Counted from the first letter of the stretch, positions 1-11,854 are shown. The stretch is DNA of 64,000 bases from Ctena decussata (GCA_963989385.1 OZ022513.1:17777928-17841927); one strand, 5' to 3'. The notes: generated by a model from the letters alone, not told the origin. Numbers and translations are program-made.

Positions 1-840
1 ATGCTACAATTGTCATTTAAACTTAATAGAAACTGTGTTTATGAAACACTATGCCCCAACCATATGCTTGCCTCTAAAGAAGGCTCGTCCCATAATGTTT
101 GTACCTTTGTACCATAGGCTTCAATGCACTAAGTCGTAAAAGGGACTTACATGTAACTCGGTCAAAGATGTACGTTTTTTTTCAAATATCTTCCTGCATC
201 CAAATCATGATCCTAGCATCAGGGGTTCTCGAGATATTTTGTTCACAAGGTTCCAAAGGCTTACAATGCACTAGGTCGAAAAAGGGGCTTAAATCGGTCA
301 AAAATGTACGATTTTTTTCCACTGAAAGTTAATAAATTCTTCTACACCTTGGGCAATATTTTCCTGCAGACAAAAAAAAAAGATCATGATCCTAGCATCA
401 GGGGTTCTCGAGATATTCTGTTCACAAGGTTTCATAAACTTACAATGCACTAAGTCGAAAAAGTGGCATAACTCGGTAAAAAAATTAAGGATTTTTTTCA
501 AAAGTTAATCAGGCCATCTACACCTTGGACAATGTAATCCTGCAAAAAGCCATTATCCCAGCATCAGGGGTTCTTGGAATATTTGTTCACAAGCTTCCTC
601 AGGCTAAGTCGAAAAAGGGGCATAACTCTAGAAATACATGACCGGCGAAAAAAAAAGAAGAGAAAACACGTTTTCGCTTATTTTCAATACTGATCATGTG
701 TATAAAAGTTCAAGTCTCTATATCTAATGATTCTTGACTTTTAGAAGGGTAGCGGACAGACGGACTGACAGACGGACAGACAGGCCCAAACCAATATGCC
801 CCCACAACCTCTCTGAGGTTCGGGGCATAATTATAATGGC
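1..840. repeat. Dispersed repeat with three degenerate internal units
   Basis: The phrase AGCATCAGGGGTTCT followed by GAGATAT and TTCACAAG recurs at about 219, 399 and 560, each with a nearby GTCGAAAAAGGGGC box. This gives three diverged units of about 170-180 bp. The right part has a GACAGACGGACAGACAGG stretch (755-785) and a GGTTCGGGGCATAATTAT box (817-835). I recognise this composition from molluscan intergenic and 3' UTR repeats but cannot name the family. No coding sequence supported. Confidence 0.5.
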
Positions 841-1284
841 CCCTCCCCGAAACAGATCCACCAAAAAATTCAGCCTATCCAAAGGACCTCTGACAGTTTC
901 AATGCAAATTTGCCTATTATTCGACAATTTACTGCAGCTTCCATGGGAAGCCAATGTTGATGATTTTGCATTAACATGTAAACTTATGCATTATAAAGAA
1001 GTTTTCATATTGATTTTGAAAAAAATTCATGTCTGCAGACTAACTCTCACTGACTTTCCTAAGAGGGGTAAGTGGAATTTTCGGTCAACCAAAATACATC
1101 AAACTTTCGACTTTTCTTATTTACTGAAAATTATTCTCGTAAACATGCTTAAAATAAAGTAAACACTACAACTGCATATAGCATGCAATTATATGTAAAT
1201 AAAAAGTATTCTAGCCTGATTTTAAGATGTAATGGGTCTAATTACCCCACCCACTTTTCAGTTTTTCAGCTATAGACTATCATT

Positions 1285-1395
1285 CCCCCCCCCCCCCCGT
1301 GCCTCAGCTTGCCACTCACATATAATGTGTATATTGACAGTAGACACATACATGCAAAGTGGCTAGCTGAGGCACGGGGGGGGGGGGGGGGGGGG
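1285..1395. repeat. Inverted repeat ending in C14 and G20 tracts
   Basis: A run of 14 C (1285-1298) followed by GTGCCTCAGCTTGCCACT is mirrored by AGTGGCTAGCTGAGGCAC and 20 G (1376-1395). Arms are about 36 nt around a loop of about 40 nt. Homopolymer lengths may be assembly-sensitive. Confidence 0.7.
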
Positions 1396-1690
1396 AAGTA
1401 TCTCTATAAAACTTTTCCTATTTTCCATGTACTTAATTATAAAAACATGTTTTTTGCACCAAAAATCTCAGTCTATGTGTTTAATAACCGAAAAATTGTT
1501 TTTGTGCCAATTAAAGGGAGTTCCGAGGAATACGTTTCAGTGAAAATTTTGAAGAAAATTAAAAGTTCATTTTTGACCACTTTTATAGGCAAATTTGCAT
1601 TACAACTGTCAGAGGTCCTTACGCAGGTCGACTAAATAAACCAGAGGACCATTGGTCCTGTAGCTCACCATTCAGCCCCAGCACTCAAAT

Positions 1691-2058
1691 AAATGTAAAG
1701 AGGTAAGTTTAATATAATTTGCTCTTCGGTCTTTTACTTTATTGCCCTGAACAATGAAAACCTCATGGCCGTCACAGAAATTCTATTCCGAACAGCTAAG
1801 TTAACACGAGTTTGTGTCGTGCAAAACCTTGCTATCATCCTACTATTAAAACTAACAAACTGTAGATTGATAACGCCTTCCGTTTATTTTAAAGATTTTT
1901 TATAAAACATGTAAGAAAAGGCTCAAAATGGTTTTAGAATCATGTCATGGGCGATTTGAATACTATACCAATTACAATCCACCCATACACGACATTGCAC
2001 AGGGCAATAAAGTAAAAGACCGAAGAGCAAATTATATTAAACTTACCTCTTTACATTT
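1691..2058. mobile_element. MITE-like element with perfect 59-bp terminal inverted repeats
   Basis: 1691-1749 and 2000-2058 are exact reverse complements over 59 bp. The 250-bp interior has no credible ORF. No clear target duplication was found at these borders, so the element may extend a little further. Identical arms suggest a recent insertion or gene conversion between arms. Confidence 0.7.
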
Positions 2059-2463
2059 TCGAAGTTGAATAACTATAAATGACGCAGCAGATTCCGGATA
2101 AAATCTCAAAACATAATGATTTCCGACTACTTGTTATAAGCGAATGTTTGTACTCTCGATTCAACGCTATGAAAACCGGAGGAGATGGTACAGTGCGTAC
2201 GGATACTGTGACTAAAGTAAATTTGCATCGACTTAATGGAATAGAAACGGCATTGAATTACGATTCCATTTTTGTTTTTGAACTGGTTTGAAATTGCAAT
2301 TATTCGTTTCATATATGATTCACCTTCAACACTTCGGCTGTAATGGAAGGACCGTCAGTATATGTGTTGAAAAAGAGTGGTAATCAACCGGTTTGTATGC
2401 GTTGTATAGTGTTGCAGCGTTATCAAGGGAGTTTACTCTTGCAATGGCAAATATTTTCTGATA

Positions 2464-3185
2464 CAAGGGCGTAGCTACCTATACGCAAATACGCAGGTGC
2501 GTATTGAAATTTTGTCAAATTGACAAAATTTCAACACACACCTGAGTATTTTCATGCTGAAATGTTGTTAATTTGGCATAATTTTAATACTTACTGCCAA
2601 CAGACATGAAAATTTGAAATATCTTAAAGTCTCCATAGTCCTATCAAGGTAAAAACGCTTAAACTCAAATCATTGTGAAAACCGGTTCAACCTTCACGTT
2701 TGGTAATAAAATGTGGGTTGGTGTGCATGTATTGAGTCATTTAACTGGCAAAAATTAGAGAAAACAAGTTTTTGAAAAATAACAAATCGCCCCACAAAAT
2801 ACAATTTTCTGTTCTGGTTTCCCGTCTAGCAATGGTATATAAACATAGGCGGGATAGTGAGTGGGACTCCACGCCCGTACATTGTATTTTTACCATTTTA
2901 TGAAATCGAAAGTAGGTCATTTTAGTTGCCAACCAAAATGACCCAAATAAGTTTTCAAACCATTTTTACGTGAAACCCAAGGATGTTTTATTTTTTTAAA
3001 GCTGGCTAATCACGGTCATTTACAATTACGAAACTGTAGTGAGAAACTTTCAGCGATACCTCATGATAAAATTTTTTATGCTGATAGAGCAATGGGGCCT
3101 TTAACGGCTAAACCCCTTAATATTGCCCTTAATGAGTATAAAACATGATTGTGCATACTGATATGTTGCCAATTTTGCCCCCAGT
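2464..3185 (+). mobile_element. H-family MITE copy 1, split by a TTAA element
   Basis: Starts CAAGGGCGTAGCTACC and is nearly identical to the reverse complement of 32937-33172 for about 160 bp, including the palindrome TGAAATTTTGTCAAATTGACAAAATTTCA's core at about 2505. The match stops at 2627 and resumes at 3101 (AACGGCTAAACCCCTTA...). The gap is filled by the element at 2628-3100. Confidence 0.7.
2628..3100. mobile_element. TTAA-flanked element (copy 1) inside an H-family MITE
   Basis: 473 bp flanked by TTAA on both sides (2624-2627, 3101-3104), with short imperfect termini AGTCTCCATAG and CAATGGGGCCT. The interior is homologous to 49499-49805, which is also TTAA-flanked. TTAA duplication is typical of piggyBac and Kolobok transposons; superfamily not proven. 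Confidence 0.6.
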
Positions 3186-3279
3186 GGCTGACAAGTATAA
3201 GTACCAATGGTTGTAATTTTCTAGTATTTGAATACACAGTCTCTATACCCACGAGTAAGGTGTATGGCTACATCCAACT

Positions 3280-3430
3280 TTTTTCGCTACTTCTACCAAG
3301 GGAAACAACTTTCGTGGCTGCCTGTTTGCTTCCCTCGACGATAAAGCTCTTTTAAAATAGGGGTCAACTCTCAAAGGAAAGAATTTGCTCCAGTGGGAGC
3401 AAATTCTTTCCTTTAAGAGTTAACCCCATT
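3280..3430. repeat. F-family repeat with GGAAAGAATTTGCTCC hairpin
   Basis: Arms at about 3362-3390 and 3394-3424 (GTCAACTCTCAAAGGAAAG and its mirror) form a near-perfect hairpin. The left half from about 3280 is shared with 37735-37875. Related fragments are at 14580-14630, 19345-19381 with 19701-19720, and 35145-35215. Confidence 0.6.
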
Positions 3431-3621
3431 GGAAAAGGGGGCAGAAAAGCCAAAAATAAAATGGCAGTTGTGTCCCCTTAAGGAGAACCTATTTACGTAA
3501 AATATCGGGTAACTCCACGTATACTGTTAACATGCAGTTGCAACGATACTAACAAGAATTGAAAAGAGAGCAAAATTTTGGTAAAGCATCAACTTGTTTT
3601 ATCAATATTGTCCCTAAATGG

Positions 3622-3815
3622 TGGATGACTTGCAATTTTACGTCCTTTTCAACAGTATCTCAGTCATATCAGGAAGATGGGATGGTGATTATGAAACTTT
3701 GTATAATGGAACCCCATTTAAGGTTGAAAAAGATTTCCGACTCGAGTGGGGCTCGAACTTGGGACCACTGGATCAGTAGGCCAGCGCTTAACCTGCTGAG
3801 TTACCGGAGCTCCTA
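3622..3815 (-). mobile_element. tRNA-headed SINE, copy a
   Basis: On the minus strand the head has an A-box-like TAACTCAGCAGG and a B-box-like AAGTTCGAGCCCC, followed by a body with GAAATCTTTTTCAACC and ATATGACTGAGATACTGTTG. The same body is at 15862, 23808, 38524, 40963 and 45436. Not a functional tRNA. Confidence 0.65.
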
Positions 3816-4231
3816 AAGAAATAGAGTAGACTCAGATCAGCCTGTGCACCATGGCCGTCAATCTATGGATTACATAATTTATGTAAGTAAACACGGATGA
3901 GTCTGGTCAGGCTGCGCGAATGTGTTGACTGGATTCTAGTGTGCACATGCTTGTAGGTTTGAAATTTAACATATGTTGAACCATCAACACTCATCATCCC
4001 AATCTTTCCCCATCCCCCACCCCTTCCCCTCCCCAACCAAAACTCACGACTATGCCCAAATCCGAACACCGTTGAATCAACTTAAATCTTTGTCATGACG
4101 TTGAGTCAACGTTGATCGTTTGGTATTGTTTCGGCGTTGTTTCAACGGATGGTGCCGAAAAAGTAAGTATGCGAGGGGAAAAGAAAATGGAGAAAGAGAA
4201 AATTACCGAGATGTATTATGTCCACAATAAA

Positions 4232-4458
4232 CAAAGGCGTAGCTACCTATACGGCAAATACGCAAGTGCGCATTGAAATTTTGTCAAAATTGACAAAATT
4301 TCAAAACGCACCTGCATATTTGCATGCTGAATATTTATAAATTAGACAAGATTTCAATACCAATTACCAAAGTGGCTGAAATACTAGCCTTCCCTTCAAG
4401 AAGTAGAGAATAAAACATGGTTGTGCGTATTATGAAATTTCCCCTAGTTACGCCCCTG
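4232..4458 (+). mobile_element. H-family MITE copy 2, complete, 5-bp target duplication
   Basis: Starts CAAAGGCGTAGCTACC and ends CCTAGTTACGCCCCTG, with ATAAA directly on both sides. The CAGGGGCG-like termini recall hAT elements, but the 5-bp duplication is unusual for classical hAT. Confidence 0.75.
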
Positions 4459-4914
4459 ATAAAGAGAATACAAAACAGCTTGTCGTTTGCAGTACGAATG
4501 TTTTATCGATTTGACATCTTAATAATTTGATGTTTTCTTTTGTTAGTAAAGACGGGATGAGCAGTCATTGTCCAAACTTCCGGTCGAAATAGAGCGAAAC
4601 TATCATGTGTCTGCTCTCCCATCCATTTTACAATCCCTTTTTATAAGTTGAACGTGTGCGAAACAGACGTACACATGCATCATGCGAATGACATATGCGC
4701 AATCCACTGAAGACTTTATCATTGTTCAGTCAACAACTTCCGTATTCACGCTAGCCTGTTTGTTTAAAAATAAAACTATTTTAGCAATTACATGTAACTA
4801 GATGTTTGCCTTTGAAACACTAACAGATGCCCCCATCCACCACTACCCCACCATCGCCCTCCAAAACTTTCAGGCGTTAACTAGCTGTTTGCTTTTGAAA
4901 AAATATCCCCTACC

Positions 4915-5415
4915 CATCCCCCTTTAAAAAATAGGTGAAGTTATGGTTATTTTCTAAACATGAAATGACAATGCGTCAAATTTGTACCAAGTTTCATGGA
5001 AATATCCGCAATGGTTTTGAAGTTATAGAGAAGACCAGTTCTCATACTTAAAATTTCAAAGGGACAGAATTTTGTAAAAAAATGTAGGTGGAGTTCAGGT
5101 TCTTGTTTGCTACATATTGTCTGATGATGCTTTATATTTGTACAAAGTTTTATGAAAATCTAGATCACAGTTTGTTTGAAAGTTATAGAGGGTTTCAAAA
5201 ATACTAAGGGACGTAATTCCATAAATATGTAGATGGAGTTATTATTCTTGTTCTCTGTAGATCATCTGATGGTGCTTTATAGTTGTATTGAAATTTTTGA
5301 CAATATCTTCAACGGCTTTAAAGTCATGGAGCCGACAAGATCTCCATACTGACATGAACAAAGGGACATAATTCCGATAAAAATGTAGATGGAGCTATGA
5401 TTCTTGTCTTCAAGG
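4915..5415. repeat. Degenerate tandem repeat, period about 150-160 bp
   Basis: The anchor ATGTAGATGGAGTTATGATTCTTG, in variant forms, recurs at about 4926, 5079, 5222 and 5381, each followed by TTGTACNAAGTTTYATG. No ORF. Confidence 0.6.
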
Positions 5416-5739
5416 GTTGACTCTTACACACCTGCCTTGGTCAATTATACTGTATGGGTGATAGAAGTGTACCTGCATATCATATATTATACAAATGCAC
5501 CCAGTATCTATGTACCTAATAAATGTTTGAACATTTGAGAATAGAGTACTGTTTTCATCTGGCCTGCCTTACAATTTGGGAAAGATTGCTAGGACGCCCT
5601 TCTTAATGCATTAAATACCTCCAGTACATTTTCAATAATTGTGCTATTTTTTTAGATTTTTGTGCAGGATATTATTAAATTTTCCTTATATAAACACTTT
5701 TTTTAAACATCGCGCTGCTCTTTTTGTATTCTAAGCGCT

Positions 5740-5905
5740 GTAGAGAACAATGCTCTTTTTACAGCTCTCTAAAAATAAGCTTGCTCCTTAGTTCCCTATA
5801 TATAATTGTTAGTGCCCCCCCCCCCCCCCACACACACACACAGAGACCTCCACCCCAATGATAAAATGCTTTTATCCCCATCTCCCAAACAGCCTTACCT
5901 CTGTT
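5740..5905. repeat. Dispersed repeat with poly-C and CA microsatellite
   Basis: Contains AGCTTGCTCCTTAGTTCCCT, a poly-C run then (CA)n at about 5815-5841, and ATGATAAAATGCTTTTATCCCC. The same flanking text is at 13435-13530 without the homopolymer. Confidence 0.55.
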
Positions 5906-5922
5906 AAGCAAAAGTCTGCCTT

Positions 5923-7470
5923 ATGCTACGTTTACACTATGTTCCCGGCGGCCACGGCAATTACCTTTCAGGTCACCGTGGACAAAACGGGATGGACGTG
6001 AGACAACGCCGGGGGACGGGAAGGGCAAACGTGACATGCCGTGATTGCCGTGGATGCCGGGCCAGATTTTTAAACCGTCAAAATGTTGCCACGGCAGTCA
6101 CGGTGAGGATGAGAAACCTAATAGGCCGTAGTAAAACGGGGTGAACGCAATAAAACCTGACAGTACGTTACAGACCGTAACAAAACTTGGAGGGGGTCCG
6201 CAGTGAGACGGGAAACGTGTATACCACGACATCTCACGGTTCTTTCAAGTTTTATAACGTCTTGCTGCGTCTAGCGCTCGTTTTGTCACGACTGCTTCAC
6301 GGTTGCTGCGCGTTTTGTCCCATTTTGCCAAGTTTTGCTACTGTTTAGGGTGTATGGTAGCCGTTTCGTCGCGTTCAATCACGACGCGTCTCGTCTTAGC
6401 GGCTGCGTTCAAATACGGTCTGACATGGCGCGCGCGGTCTGGGAGGTACATGTAGTATTACAAAAGCTGAGCCCGGCAGGGGCGCTTCATTTGGGTCTGA
6501 GCAATCATTGACAAATTACTGTTTATCACATGACGTCGCATCTGAGAGTGTAATAAAGCCATGCATTAAAAACGATAATCCACTAGTGGATTAAATATGC
6601 AAATTACGCCGTAACCTCATGTGTTGACGTCAATAAAACGTCGCATTTTCTAATGTCAAAATCGTGACGTTTTAGGGCAAAGTTTAATAAACGCGATTTT
6701 AGTGTCATATGATAAATCGAATTATTGAATTTATTAAACTCTTTGGTGAAAACGATAAGATGCTCGGCACAGCCTCGCATCTTATCTTTTTCCCCAACTC
6801 GTTTAATAAATTCAATAATACCTGAGCACTCATGCAAGATCCTCTATATCTACAACACAAACAGAGAAGATCAAGCTGTGAAGAAAGAATGCAAAGCTAT
6901 ACTACCGAAGAAGCCAAGACGTAAGAAGCACGCCCCCACCCCATCCCGCCCCTAACACACACAAACACGGCCTCCCATCCTGCATCACAACTATTATAGC
7001 AGAGGAGCCTGAATGTCCTCGCTTTTCGCCGCTGCCAGATGAAGTCGACCGTGCAGCTGCTGCTGACCCAGTCCCTGGGCTGGATGTAGGCACCCAGCAA
7101 ATGCAAACACAAAGTCTTCTTCATCTTGTCGCATCGAAATCTCAGGATACAGTGATTGCTATTGTTTGGGAGACCTTCTTTTTGAACCGTGGGCACAAAC
7201 GTGTTCAAAAGTTACCGGACGTTCCCGTTTTATCCTTAGAAACCTTGACAGAACGTGAAAAACACGCCAGGCCTTGATCAGAACGTGAGAAACGTAACGA
7301 AACCCCATCAGAACGTGACAGGCCTGGAAGGAACGTACAGGCATACGTGGTAGGCCACAGGCCGAACCGTAGTGCACCTTTGAGCAGCCCCTTCCCCCCT
7401 CCACGGGTCGTCACGGATACCGTTATTGACCGTGAGAAAACTTAGCAAGACCTAACAACGGAGAAAAAAA
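5923..7470. repeat. GC-richer repeat block with AACGTGA/CACGTT motifs
   Basis: GC content rises sharply relative to neighbours. Short ACGGCA, AACGTGA and CGTGACGG words recur in both orientations at 5930-6440 and again at 7190-7470, which may be two ends of one degenerate element. A hairpin at 6720-6820 (arms ATTATTGAATTTATTAAAC and mirror) lies between. No ORF here shows coding character. Confidence 0.4.
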
Positions 7471-7519
7471 TGGCCAAAATTCCACGACGCACTACGTTTC
7501 GGACAAACGGGGCTGCAAG

Positions 7520-7686
7520 CGCCCAGTCTGATCAGAGTCATCGTTGTCCACATTGAGGTAGCTTAGACCCTTAGCTACCCTTTAAGCGCTTAGCGAAGAG
7601 TCTGAGCGGACTAGGCGGATGCCCAGGCTGATCTGAGTCTGCGCTTGGCGCACAACCAATTTGTTGGTTTTCTGGTGTCGCGGCTC
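7520..7686. mobile_element. P-family palindromic MITE, 5'-truncated copy
   Basis: Matches the right two thirds of the family, ending GGTGTCGCGGCTC. See 22953-23188 for a full copy. Confidence 0.75.
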
Positions 7687-8220
7687 AATTATTTTCTTTT
7701 TATATTGACACGGTAAAAGCATAGAGCTACAATAACGTCAGATGTTTAAAGAGAAGTTTGAGTCAAAGTTGTTCTAGGACTAGAACTGATATTTGACTGC
7801 ATATCAGTTCTAGGTCATTTGGGCTGAAAAATGAACAAAATGCCAGAGTGGCATTTTTGCAAAATTGCCACTAAACTACAAACCTGACTTCATTTAGACA
7901 TTTTTCTTGTGGTTCAAGAATAATTTTTCTTTCGGAGCATAAATATTAGACCACCTCCTCTCATTTCAGATGTGTTTTATAAAGTTTTTTTCTTCATTTC
8001 CTGATTTCAAAACAGATTTGACAAACTCGGGCTTTCCATGGGGGAATTAGTTGGGTAAAATCCCATACCAGAGCAGAACTGGTCATACTAAATACCACAA
8101 GGCGGGGTACAGGTCTACCTTGTGCTATCATAGCACAAGGTGGAAGTTACATATGATGACCACAATGTATAATAAAATAATTAAATATATATGTGCAAAC
8201 AGCTGAAAACAGACAGAGGT

Positions 8221-8221
<1 letters not shown>

Positions 8222-8269
<48 letters not shown>
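8222..8269. repeat. (TATC)n microsatellite
   Basis: About 12 uninterrupted copies of TATC. Confidence 0.95.
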
Positions 8270-8379
8270 ATGTTGTTGTGTGCAGGTGTTAAATTTATAA
8301 TCTAGCATAGAAAAAGATATGACAAGAAGCAAATCCCAGATATGCTCAAACACATACCTCTGGTATGGCCGGGTAGTAT

Positions 8380-8560
8380 GGAGCCCTGCAGTACATTCCA
8401 CTGTACTGTAGTACAGAGGTCTGCCTGCACTCTTCTTCTCCTCTGGCATTTGACTTTGGAACCAGCTTTCAGAGTTCCCTGCCATGTCAGAGACCCATGA
8501 GGGCTTCAGGAGAGATGTATCACAATACTTCACTGAGGAGCTGTCTATAGAGCTTTTCAC
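8380..8560 (+). pseudogene. 3' fragment of a CR1-like LINE (diverged)
   Basis: The stretch TCTGCCTGCACTCTTCTTC ... CATGTCAGAGACCCATGAGGGCTTCA matches the 3' coding end of the LINE at 10427-11440 (TCTTCCTGCACTCCTTCTT ... CATGTCAGAGACCCTTGAGGGCTTCA) with many changes. Only the C-terminal remnant is left. Confidence 0.55.
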
Positions 8561-8689
8561 TTGGGGTAGGGGGAGGGCATGCAGAGAGGAGGGGGTAAAT
8601 ACTTGGACGTCAGCATATGAACCAAATAAAGCTCTAATTCCAACCGATACGTACTGATGCTAATCTGACTTGGTGGGAGAATCCAAAAG

Positions 8690-10250
8690 CAGGAATGCCC
8701 GCCAGACTGTTAGTGATGCGGTATACCATCACTATGGATTCTTCTCAGTTGTTAGAGTGTTTGCCAGCTGATGACCTCTATAATTTGGGAGGTTCTATTT
8801 GCTATGTGATAGTTGAGATCGATGAGATGCAGTGTGGCTTCATGCCTGGCTGTGGCACTACTGATGCAATTTTTATTGTACGTCAGCTACAGGAGAAGCA
8901 CTTGGCTACTAACAAGCTGCTCTACATGGCCTTTGTGGACCTGTAGAAAGCATTCGATCGTGTGCCACGGGATGTCATCTGGTGGGCAATGCGCAAACTA
9001 GGAATTGACGAGTGGCTGGTGCGCTTGGTCCAGTCCATGTACCAGGATGTGAGAAGCAGGGTAAGAGTTGGCGATGGGTACAGCGAGGAGTTTGGTGTTG
9101 GAGTGGGTGTTCATCAGGGCTCTGTACTTAGCCCGCTACTCTTCATCATTGTGTTAGAGGCTCTATCCAGGGAGTTTCGCACAGGCTGTCCATGGGAGCT
9201 GTTGTATGCAGACGACCTGATGATCAGTGCTGAGTCTATTTAGGAACTGCTAGTAAAGGTGCAGACATGGAAGTCAGAGATGGAGAAAAAGAGCCTACGT
9301 GTGAACATGGGGAAGACAAAGATTCTGTTGTCTGGCATTAATCTGGACGTGCTGAAGAAATCTGGAAAGGACCCTTGTGGTGTCTGTCAGACAGGAGTAG
9401 GTAGCAATGCAATCTTCTGTGGTGGCTGCAAGCGCTGGGTGCATAAGAAATGCAGTGGCATTAAGGGACCCTTGCGCCCTGACCCTGAGTTCAGGTGCGC
9501 CCGATGCCTTGGGACTGCTCGGGCCATTGATGAAAGAGAAAATACAGAGGTTGAGGTTGGAAACGAAAAGCTTGAAGTTGTCCCAGAGTTCTGCTACCTT
9601 GGAGACATGCTGTCTGCAGGAGGTGGCTGCGAGCTAGCTGTGATCACACGCTGCAAATGTGCATGGGGCAAGTTCCGGCAATTGCTTCCCCTTCTCACAA
9701 TCTGCCACTTCTGACCAGAGGTCAGGTGTACTCAACATGCGTGAGGAGTGTGATGCTGCAAGCAGCAGAGACTTGGGCCATGAAGATGGATACACTGAAC
9801 CGTCTCCGGCGTAATGACCGTGCCATGATCCGTTGGATCTGCAATGTCTAGGCAAAGGACGAAGTTAGCTCAGACTCCCTTCTCACAAAGCTTGGCATCC
9901 AGGACTTATATGTGGTGCTCCGTGGGATGAGATGGTTTGGACATGTAGAGCGCAGCACAGGCTGGATTGCAGAAGTACGCAAGCTGAATGTGGTTGCACA
10001 GAAAAGACCGGGCAGGCCAAGAAAAACATGGGATGAAGTGCTTATGAACGACAGAAAGAAGCTATATAACGAGGTATTAGAGCCACAAAGTCGTATAAAT
10101 GATTAAAATAAACTATGCGATACGACCTTGTGGCTCTAATACCTCGAATTATGGATTCCGCTGACCCTCAGAATCATTCTGAGTGGAGAGGACGCCTTCG
10201 AAGAAACTTGTCAAACAAGCCCAACCCTATGATGATGATGATGATGATAG
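8690..10250 (+). pseudogene. Inactive LINE reverse transcriptase (RTE-like) with embedded PHD-like zinc finger
   Basis: Conceptual translation shows RT motifs in order: GFMPGCGTTDAIF, KAFDRVPR, HQGSVLSPLLF, then LLYADDLM at the catalytic centre (about 9205-9230). A Cys/His cluster follows (CGVCQTG, CGGCKRWVHKKCSGI, CARC; about 9376-9510) like a PHD or RanBP-type finger, then a YLGD thumb segment and the C-terminal WFGHVER and GRPRKTW motifs of RTE-type elements. Stops at 8944-8946, 9241-9243 and 9849-9851 and a frame change near 9690-9714 make it dead. It ends in a short (ATG)n tract at about 10229-10248. No endonuclease is left, so it is 5' truncated. Confidence 0.8.
10070..10146. repeat. 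Hairpin inside the RTE-like LINE 3' end
   Basis: CGAGGTATTAGAGCCACAA (10070) is mirrored by TTGTGGCTCTAATACCTCG ending at 10146, with about 27-nt arms around a loop of about 23 nt. The LINE's C-terminal coding text (MDSADPQN, SEWRGRLRR) resumes just after it, so this is a local inverted duplication that disrupts the ORF. Confidence 0.65.
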
Positions 10251-10426
10251 TCACCTTAGACAAATCTGGCTGCTCTAGGTTGTACTACCTCAAACTGTTG
10301 GATACATGATGTGGTATAGGTATCGTGCTGAAGTGGCATACTCGATGATGGGTCTGTCTACAGCCTTGTGGCTCTTGATAGCCTCCTATACCTCAAGATC
10401 TCAAGTCTAGCTGACACATCAACGCT

Positions 10427-11440
10427 GCAGAGGGACTTGGAGTGGGAACAGGACTGACAGATGTCATTCAACCCCAGCAAATGCGAATTGGTCAGGGTGA
10501 CCAAAAGGAGAAATCCAATCGAAGCCGCTTACAAGATCCATGGCCATGACCTAACAATCTCCGAGACTGGGAAGTATTTGGGCGTTGCCATTTCGGAGGA
10601 TCTCTCATGGAAGGCTCATGTGGATTCTACCACTAAGAAAGTGAACAACAGCCTAGCCTTCCTGAGAAGAAACCTTTCCAGTTGTCCCCAGGATGTAAAA
10701 GCCCAGTGCTACAAGACATTGGTCCGGCCTGTCATTGACTACGCCACATCAGCATGGGATCCACACACCACATCATGCAGACAGCAGTTGGAGGCGGTAC
10801 AACGACGAGCTGCCCGGTTTGTAAATGGAGACTACCCTACCACAAGTAGCACCTCCCAGATGATACAGAACCTTGGCTGGCAACCGCTCCAACAGAGGCG
10901 CCAAGATGCCAAGCTCATCATGATGTACCGCATCACCTATGGACTAGTGGACATCCCTGCCTCCAGATTCTTACATCCAACTGGGACATGTACAAGAGGG
11001 TAGGCCCTTCGATATCTGGTACCGTGCTGCATGACAGACGTCTTCCTGCACTCCTTCTTTCCCAGCCGGGCCGGGTAGCGCAATCGGTAGGGCACCTGAC
11101 TCGTAAGTCAGAGGTCCTGGGTTCGAATCCCGGTCTGGCCACATACTTTCGTTTCTCCTTCCGCTGATTCAAGAAAGGCAGTTGTCAGTTACTGGCGAAA
11201 GTATGTGCACTTAGTACTGGTTAACCGCTTAGGAGGTCTAAGCCTGCCCAGGAATAGTGTGGTTAGGTTAACTGACCGTCCCGACATGACCTTAGTTGTT
11301 TACCGTGGACGTTAAGCATCAAATCAACCAACCAACCAAATCCTTCTTTCCCGCGGGCATTAAACTTTTGAACAGCCTACCAGAGTATATCCCCATGTCA
11401 GAGACCCTTGAGGGCTTCAAGAGGGGTCTGGCAAGTCTCC
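10427..11440 (+). pseudogene. 3' part of a CR1/Jockey-type LINE, split by a SINE
   Basis: An ORF from 10461 to 11003 encodes the thumb and C-terminal region of a CR1/Jockey-group RT: FNPSKCELVRVT, KYLGVAIS, LSWKAHV, LRRNLSSCP, KTLVRPVIDYA, WDPH, LEAVQRRAARFV. A TGA at 10455-10457 interrupts the frame just upstream, where a Trp is normal. The catalytic palm and endonuclease are missing. The 3' coding end lies on both sides of a SINE (11064-11340). Confidence 0.8.
11064..11340 (+). mobile_element. tRNA-derived SINE (S1 family) with 12-bp target duplication
   Basis: 277 bp flanked by TCCTTCTTTCCC on both sides (11052-11063, 11341-11352). The head looks like tRNA: GGGTAGCGCAATCGGTAGGGC (A box), an anticodon-like arm CTGACTCGTAAGTCAG, and GGGTTCGAATCCC (B box). 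The body contains TTCAAGAAAGGCAGTTGTCAG and the tail is (CAAC)n. Other copies are at 28222-28494 (minus) and 43984-44302 (plus). The shared body may belong to the bivalve MetaSINE group, from memory only. Confidence 0.85.
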
Positions 11441-11564
11441 ATTAGCCCGTACAGAACTGTTTTTACAGATTTTAATCAGCAACAGTTGTTTTATCGTCAC
11501 TTGTTCGTGCCTCACCTCAGCCTTGTACATAGTTCAAGTAGACAATGCTCCAGAGTGGGCCCTG

Positions 11565-11820
11565 TACGGGTCCGTGGAAACACCCCAAACCACCCCAAAC
11601 CTCTACCAAACCACCCCAAACCAGCCTCCCCAGATTCACATCTGCCCCCTGTCCCCTCCACACACACACCAACACTGCTCCCACCCATCACAAACAGTAT
11701 CTATATAGATTCAGAATAAAAAGAACACTTCAATAAGTGATTGCCCATGTACGTATGTATCTCTTTTTATAGCTTCTTAAATATTAAAAAAAAAAATATA
11801 ATCTCAGTATAATAAAGCAA

Positions 11821-11854
<34 letters not shown>

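Noticed and set aside
11064..11150. Functional tRNA gene
   Set aside because: The A and B boxes are good, but the anticodon arm is imperfect and the unit is the head of a repeated SINE with target duplications.
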